Part shown: in pieces, positions 29,532-33,122 of the stretch | How positions within the stretch are numbered: position 1 is the first letter of the stretch | How the letters are laid out: each line of letters begins with the position of its first letter | Source of the DNA: a virus | DNA length: 33,122 bases | Reading direction: 5' to 3' (one strand) | Virus record (IMG/VR): IMGVR_UViG_3300030430_004599 | Span: 1-33,122 of that record | The notes under the pieces: generated by a model | Seen by the model: only the letters and a program-made list of their open reading frames with translations | Told to the model about the DNA's origin: nothing | The model's database searches: none | Made by a program: the position numbers and the translations under genes

Positions 29532-31177
29532 GCATTTTGACGCCAGGACAGTTAGCACAAGTTCGTCGTTTCCAAGAGGGCGGCAGCGCAGGACAACCTT
29601 TCGTCAGCGGTGTGACCAAATCGGAAACGCGAATGGATCCGATCACCCAGCAGTTACTGTTCGGGCTTGATGGACGAGGCGGCTTCATTCCTGGTGCGTT
29701 CCGCGCAGCGGAGCGAACTTTTTTCGACGATCAGGGCAGGCCAATCGTCATTCCGCAAGAGATCGCAGGATTTTCACCAGATCAACTTGCAGCAATGCAG
29801 CTGGCCCGGTCAAACATAGGTGTACAACAACCTTTCATTGACCGTGCCATGCAGGCCGGTCAGAGGGGGATCGGATCGATACAAAGAGGTTTGGCAGATC
29901 AGGCTTTGGCTTCGCTTAGCGCGTTGGACGCCACTCGCCAGGGCGCGGGTTTCGCACTCGATCAACGCGATCGGGCTTTGAGGGACGCTTTGCGTGGAAC
30001 GCGAGCGGGTCGGGGTCGAGCCGTGTTAGCTGAGCAAGAGTTGCGCAGCGACCTGGGCGACCTGGCCCGGCGCGGCGTGCGAGACACGCGACGTTTCGGC
30101 ACAGATCTCGAGCGGGCTCGTGACGTTGGCCTTTCGGAAGCGCGAAGGTTGAGAAGAGGTCTGAGAGAGTCCGAAAGACTGCTCCGAGGCACGACCGGAG
30201 ATTTTGATTTGGCAGCTGCGACTCAACGACTGCAAGATCCCTTCGAGGAGCAGGTCGTTCAGCAGATGATTCAAGACGCAACCGAAGGGCTCGCAAAACA
30301 AGACATAGCCCAAGCTGCTCGCGACATACAAACTGGCGGCGAGTCGGCTTTCGGGTCTCGAGCCCGACTGACGGCAGCTGAGCGTGCCGAGGCGTTGGGC
30401 AGAGGTTTGGCGAAGAGTGTTGGCGGACTGAGATCCCAAGGCTTTCAAAGAGCACAACAAACCGCGATCGCAGAAGATGAGCGAAGACGGCAAGCAGCCA
30501 GGAGCGCGGCTTCTGGCCTAGCTGGTTTGCGGGGCCAAGATTTTGCTGCTGGCACTGGATACGGCAACCTGTTACAGCAAACCGCTCAACAACGGTTAGG
30601 CGCGCAACAGCAGCTCGGCTCGCAACTGGGACAGCAGGCGCAACAGCGTTTCCAAGCAGGCACCGGATTGGGTCAGACGCTATCACAACTAGGCCAGCAA
30701 GATGCAGCGGCACGCCAAGCGGCAGGCCAAACCGGTCTGAATATCGCAGGACAACTCGCCGGGCAGTTCGGACAGATCGGTCGGGAACGAGCGGCTGGAG
30801 GTCAGGCGCTAGGCGCAGCACAGATGGGCTTCGGCCAGACCCTTGCCGGACTAGGCACTCAGGCACAGCAGGCCGGATTCCAGGACGTGGCTGCGCTCCA
30901 GGGTATCGGCGGCATGGCACAGCAACAAAGGCAGCGTGAACTTGACGCTCAGAGACAGTCGTTGCTGCAAGCACAGCAGGCTCCGCTCGCACAGTTTCAG
31001 GCTTTGATGCCGTTTGTACAATTGAATCGTCCGGGTCAAACACAATTCCAAACCCAGTTCACTCCTCCACCTTCCGCGCTCGGTGCAGGATTGACCGCAG
31101 GATTAGGCGCCCTGGGAGCACTAGGCACATACGCCTCGCAGAACACGCCGTACGGCAATCCCAACATACCGGTGTAA
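29528..31177 (+). CDS. Ala/Gln/Arg-rich internal virion (ejection) protein
   Basis: This 549-aa protein is predicted almost entirely helical. After an N-terminal part (MSILTPGQLAQVRRFQEGG), residues 110-330 have many Arg/Ala/Gln/Leu and short basic helices (DALRGTRAGRGRAVLAEQEL, RRGLRESERLLRG), and residues 330-470 are Gln/Gly/Ala repeats (QQLGSQLGQQAQQRFQAGTG, TGLNIAGQLAGQFG). The C-terminus is a hydrophobic Gly/Ala segment ending at PYGNPNIPV. This matches the long helical ejection proteins (e.g. P22 gp7/gp16/gp20 by analogy) that form a transient channel. The analogy is from composition and position. Confidence 0.7.
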   Translation: MSILTPGQLAQVRRFQEGGSAGQPFVSGVTKSETRMDPITQQLLFGLDGRGGFIPGAFRAAERTFFDDQGRPIVIPQEIAGFSPDQLAAMQLARSNIGVQQPFIDRAMQAGQRGIGSIQRGLADQALASLSALDATRQGAGFALDQRDRALRDALRGTRAGRGRAVLAEQELRSDLGDLARRGVRDTRRFGTDLERARDVGLSEARRLRRGLRESERLLRGTTGDFDLAAATQRLQDPFEEQVVQQMIQDATEGLAKQDIAQAARDIQTGGESAFGSRARLTAAERAEALGRGLAKSVGGLRSQGFQRAQQTAIAEDERRRQAARSAASGLAGLRGQDFAAGTGYGNLLQQTAQQRLGAQQQLGSQLGQQAQQRFQAGTGLGQTLSQLGQQDAAARQAAGQTGLNIAGQLAGQFGQIGRERAAGGQALGAAQMGFGQTLAGLGTQAQQAGFQDVAALQGIGGMAQQQRQRELDAQRQSLLQAQQAPLAQFQALMPFVQLNRPGQTQFQTQFTPPPSALGAGLTAGLGALGALGTYASQNTPYGNPNIPV

Positions 31178-31192
31178 CCAAGCGGATATCTG

Positions 31193-32011
31193 ATGGCTAT
31201 ATCTCGAGCACAACTGTCTGAGCAAATCGATGCGCTCTCAAACGGAGGCACATCGACTGCGGCCGCACCCCAGGCAGATCCGACAATCGCGGATCAATAT
31301 GTCAGTGGGCTGAAATCTATCGATAGATCTCCTGCCGAATACAAAGACGTCTTAACCAGGGCGCAAGAGCTGGCGGCTTACTTTCCAGCACCCAGGCGCA
31401 TGAGCTTGTTTGATTTGGCGAGCAGCGTTGCAAGAGGGCTCGCACAAAACGCACAAAGCGGCAGACCCACGCCTTTGGGATATGGGCTCGGAGTAGGCTT
31501 CGATTTATTTACACAGGAATCGCAGCGCCGAAGAGATGAAGCCGACAAGATGAAACAGCAGCTGTTGCTAATGGCCCGCCAAGAGATTGAGAAGGAGCGG
31601 GCTGACGACATCAAGCTTGCAGAAGCTGGGCTTGAGGCTTCATTCAAGTTACAGCTCGAAAAACTGAAGCAAGCAGGATCGGGAGTATTTCAAGGAAAAG
31701 GCGACCTTGCCTCTGCACTCAACTTTATCCTGCGCGCGGAGCAAGATCCTGAATTGAAAAAAACTGCTGAATACAAGATTGCTCTAGCAGTAGCAGGCAG
31801 GCCCAGGACGCAGGTGATACAGACCGAAGAGGGTGCCAGCACGATCGTCGTTCCTGGCTTAGATATCAACAAAGCTCTGGGCACTACGACAGACGCTACT
31901 ACGACTCCTCCACCAGAGGCGCCAGAGGGATTCACTTTTACGGGCACGTATGTCGACGGCAAGCCGGTTTACCGTAATGACGAAACAGGACAAGAGGGCT
32001 TCTTACAGTGA
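31193..32011 (+). CDS. Internal virion protein, helical
   Basis: This 272-aa protein begins MAISRAQLSEQIDALSNGG, an N-terminal style I have seen in marine phage virion proteins. The central region (residues 100-165) is a Lys/Arg/Glu/Gln-rich helix (RRRDEADKMKQQLLLMARQE, EKERADDIKLAEAGLEASFK), with DLASSVARGLAQNAQSG upstream. The C-terminal part is beta with FTFTGTYVDGKPVYRNDETG, a Sporulation-like small beta hairpin. It lies between ejection-type genes and overlaps the next GTG (GTGA). Likely a minor virion component delivered with DNA. Confidence 0.65.
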   Translation: MAISRAQLSEQIDALSNGGTSTAAAPQADPTIADQYVSGLKSIDRSPAEYKDVLTRAQELAAYFPAPRRMSLFDLASSVARGLAQNAQSGRPTPLGYGLGVGFDLFTQESQRRRDEADKMKQQLLLMARQEIEKERADDIKLAEAGLEASFKLQLEKLKQAGSGVFQGKGDLASALNFILRAEQDPELKKTAEYKIALAVAGRPRTQVIQTEEGASTIVVPGLDINKALGTTTDATTTPPPEAPEGFTFTGTYVDGKPVYRNDETGQEGFLQ

Positions 32012-32649
32012 GTTCGTTTCAACCTTTGACAAAAGAAGAGTTGGCTCGGGCCTCTACTGCACCAACTTCTGAGTTTCGGGCCAAACCGATCGCAGGAACA
32101 GAAAAGAAAAAAGACCCTTTCACTGAAGGGCAAAAAAAGGCGGCTGGCTTTGCTGTGCGCATGGATGCTGCGGTCGCACAAATGGAGGCTCTTGAGGACA
32201 GCGGTTTCAACCCCGTCAACGCTTATGATGTCACAATCGAAAACATGCCGTTCGTCGGCGACTTGGTTGAAAACATTTTCAAATCTGCTAAGTACCAAGT
32301 GTACAACAGAGCCGTGAATGATTTCTTGACGGCCCAGCTGCGCAAAGAGTCTGGCGCACAGATCAACCCGAGTGAGTTTGATCTGATGTTCAAAACTTAC
32401 TTGCCTCTCCCAGGCGATAAAGCGCCTGTTTTACAAGCGAAACGTGAGGCTCGGCGCGCTGCGTTGGCGGCCATGATAGGCGACGCGGGGGAGGCATACA
32501 AACGCACAGCCGATATCGTGGCCGCTGATGCAGGAGACGCTGCGCCATCCCGCCCATCGTCTGAACAGGCTTTACGGATCTTGATTGAAAGAGCCAAGAA
32601 TAATCCTGAGCTTCGGGCTGAACTTGAACAGAGGGGTCTCATACCGTGA
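32008..32649 (+). CDS. Conserved internal virion protein
   Basis: This 213-aa product starts at GTG 32008 in a GTGA overlap. It has a recognisable block: YNRAVNDFLTAQLRKESGAQ then INPSEFDLMFKTYLPLPGD (residues about 97-135), a pattern that I know from phage ejection-region proteins, where 'AQLRKESGA.I...E......YFP.PGD' recurs. The rest is helical with an Ala/Asp-rich linker. Some relatives are fused to larger ejection proteins. The role is inferred from its place before the large terminal gene; it ends in a GTGA overlap with that gene. Confidence 0.7.
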   Translation: MSSFQPLTKEELARASTAPTSEFRAKPIAGTEKKKDPFTEGQKKAAGFAVRMDAAVAQMEALEDSGFNPVNAYDVTIENMPFVGDLVENIFKSAKYQVYNRAVNDFLTAQLRKESGAQINPSEFDLMFKTYLPLPGDKAPVLQAKREARRAALAAMIGDAGEAYKRTADIVAADAGDAAPSRPSSEQALRILIERAKNNPELRAELEQRGLIP

Positions 32650-33122
32650 CGCAGAACGCGCTAGATACGCTCAGTGACGACACCTTGTTGCGGATGGCTA
32701 CCCCCGTCGGGAAAGGCATGAGTGTCGCAGACACCGGTGATTTCGATAATAGTGTGCTTATGGATATCGCTGCGCAACGCCTGTCTGATTCAGTCGACAC
32801 GCAGAGTGGAGCGCCTGCTGACGTAAGGGCGCAGGTCGCTGCCGCACAACGCCAAGAGGACAAGCTGTCCACTCTCAAGAATTTTTTCCCTGACGCCGTG
32901 CCGGTCGAGGTCTTCGACCCAGAGTACGGTGCGACCAAGTTCGGTCGTGGCAACTTTGTTTTCACCAACCCAGAGACGGGTCAGCTGACCCTGTTCGATG
33001 AGGATATTCGCCTGTTCGGTATACCCATCCCGACGCTAGGCGACATCGCAGATGTGGGGCCAGAAATTGCAGAGACGGTTGGCGGAATCGGTGGTGGTGT
33101 GCTTGGAGCCTCAGCGGCGGGG
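32646..33122 (+). CDS. Large internal virion protein, 5' part (truncated by window edge)
   Basis: An open frame starts at GTG 32646, overlapping the previous stop (GTGA), and runs without a stop to the end of the window (159 codons). The start region is acidic (MTQNALDTLSDDTLLRMATP), followed by a Gln/Ala helix, a segment with FFPDAVPVEVFDPEYGATKF, strands FVFTNPETGQLTLFDED and a Gly-rich hydrophobic stretch at the edge (VGPEIAETVGGIGGGVLGAS). The layout fits the N-terminus of the large ejection proteins found at this position in marine short-tailed phages. Whether a transglycosylase or other domain follows cannot be seen. Confidence 0.75.
   Translation, partial: MTQNALDTLSDDTLLRMATPVGKGMSVADTGDFDNSVLMDIAAQRLSDSVDTQSGAPADVRAQVAAAQRQEDKLSTLKNFFPDAVPVEVFDPEYGATKFGRGNFVFTNPETGQLTLFDEDIRLFGIPIPTLGDIADVGPEIAETVGGIGGGVLGASAAG

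Noticed and set aside
29916-31043. A 375-aa leftward ORF opposite the Ala/Gln-rich ejection gene
   Set aside because: Long antisense frames arise from Gln/Ala/Arg codon bias; no ribosome site or family pattern, and the rightward gene fits the operon.
1-33122. tRNA or other structured RNA genes
   Set aside because: No cloverleaf-like segments with a T-loop pattern were seen by eye, and the intergenic gaps are too short except the control region.

Overview
The window is one end-to-end stretch of a tailed bacteriophage genome (or prophage or viral contig). The virion genes point to a short-tailed, P22-like architecture: large portal, gp4/SU10-type adaptors, a P22 gp10-like tail hub, and a set of Ala/Gln/Gly-rich ejection proteins. 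Several small conserved proteins are ones I associate with marine phages of proteobacteria: the 'GYNK..RTPG' protein, the 'WVDIGAPKKDGKF' protein, the 'AYLQSNVP' protein and the 'GTWG' tail proteins. Bacterial Shine-Dalgarno sites, ATGA/GTGA/TGATG stop-start overlaps and near-complete coding density fit a phage of a Gram-negative bacterium. The host itself is not identified. No tRNA, CRISPR array or insertion sequence was seen.

Layout. Positions 1-211 hold a C-rich tract in which CC dinucleotides recur with a 5-base period (GGNNN on the minus strand). It lies immediately 3' of a leftward two-gene operon (1323 to 212). The first gene of that operon encodes a protein with features of the RAMP/Cas7 RNA-binding fold; the second encodes a conserved phage protein of unknown role. 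A 208-bp divergent control region follows, with a rightward sigma70-type promoter and a 7-bp inverted repeat lying between its -35 and -10 boxes. Rightward come two small unknown genes, a 263-aa serine recombinase, and then the host-range module (2964-6688: repeat-rich tail protein, 607-aa tail fibre, glycine-rich adhesin, small fibre-associated protein).

Positions 6691-9579 are a lysis and membrane cassette of about ten very small, overlapping genes. They include an XhlA-like protein, an EF-hand two-TM protein, a staphylococcal-nuclease-like nuclease, a three-TM holin and a GH24 endolysin. Packaging and head genes follow: TerL (9572), portal (11056), three tiny genes, a GroES-like co-chaperonin, scaffold-like protein, head proteins and the major capsid protein (ends 17619). 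A strong intrinsic terminator follows at about 17650. A second virion block (17738-33122) holds accessory structural proteins, several very basic Lys/Gly-rich proteins, tail adaptors, an MptE/DUF115-like putative sugar-transfer enzyme, the tail hub, and a run of ejection proteins. The last gene is cut by the window edge.

The most interesting signal is at the left end: a stand-alone RAMP-like gene whose transcript probably runs into a period-5 GGNNN repeat tract. Other points of note are a C-terminal 'RGxGA' tail shared by three otherwise unrelated small head-region proteins, a 33-bp tandem-repeat gene with a possible internal translation start, and the recurring 'GTWG' motif in tail proteins.
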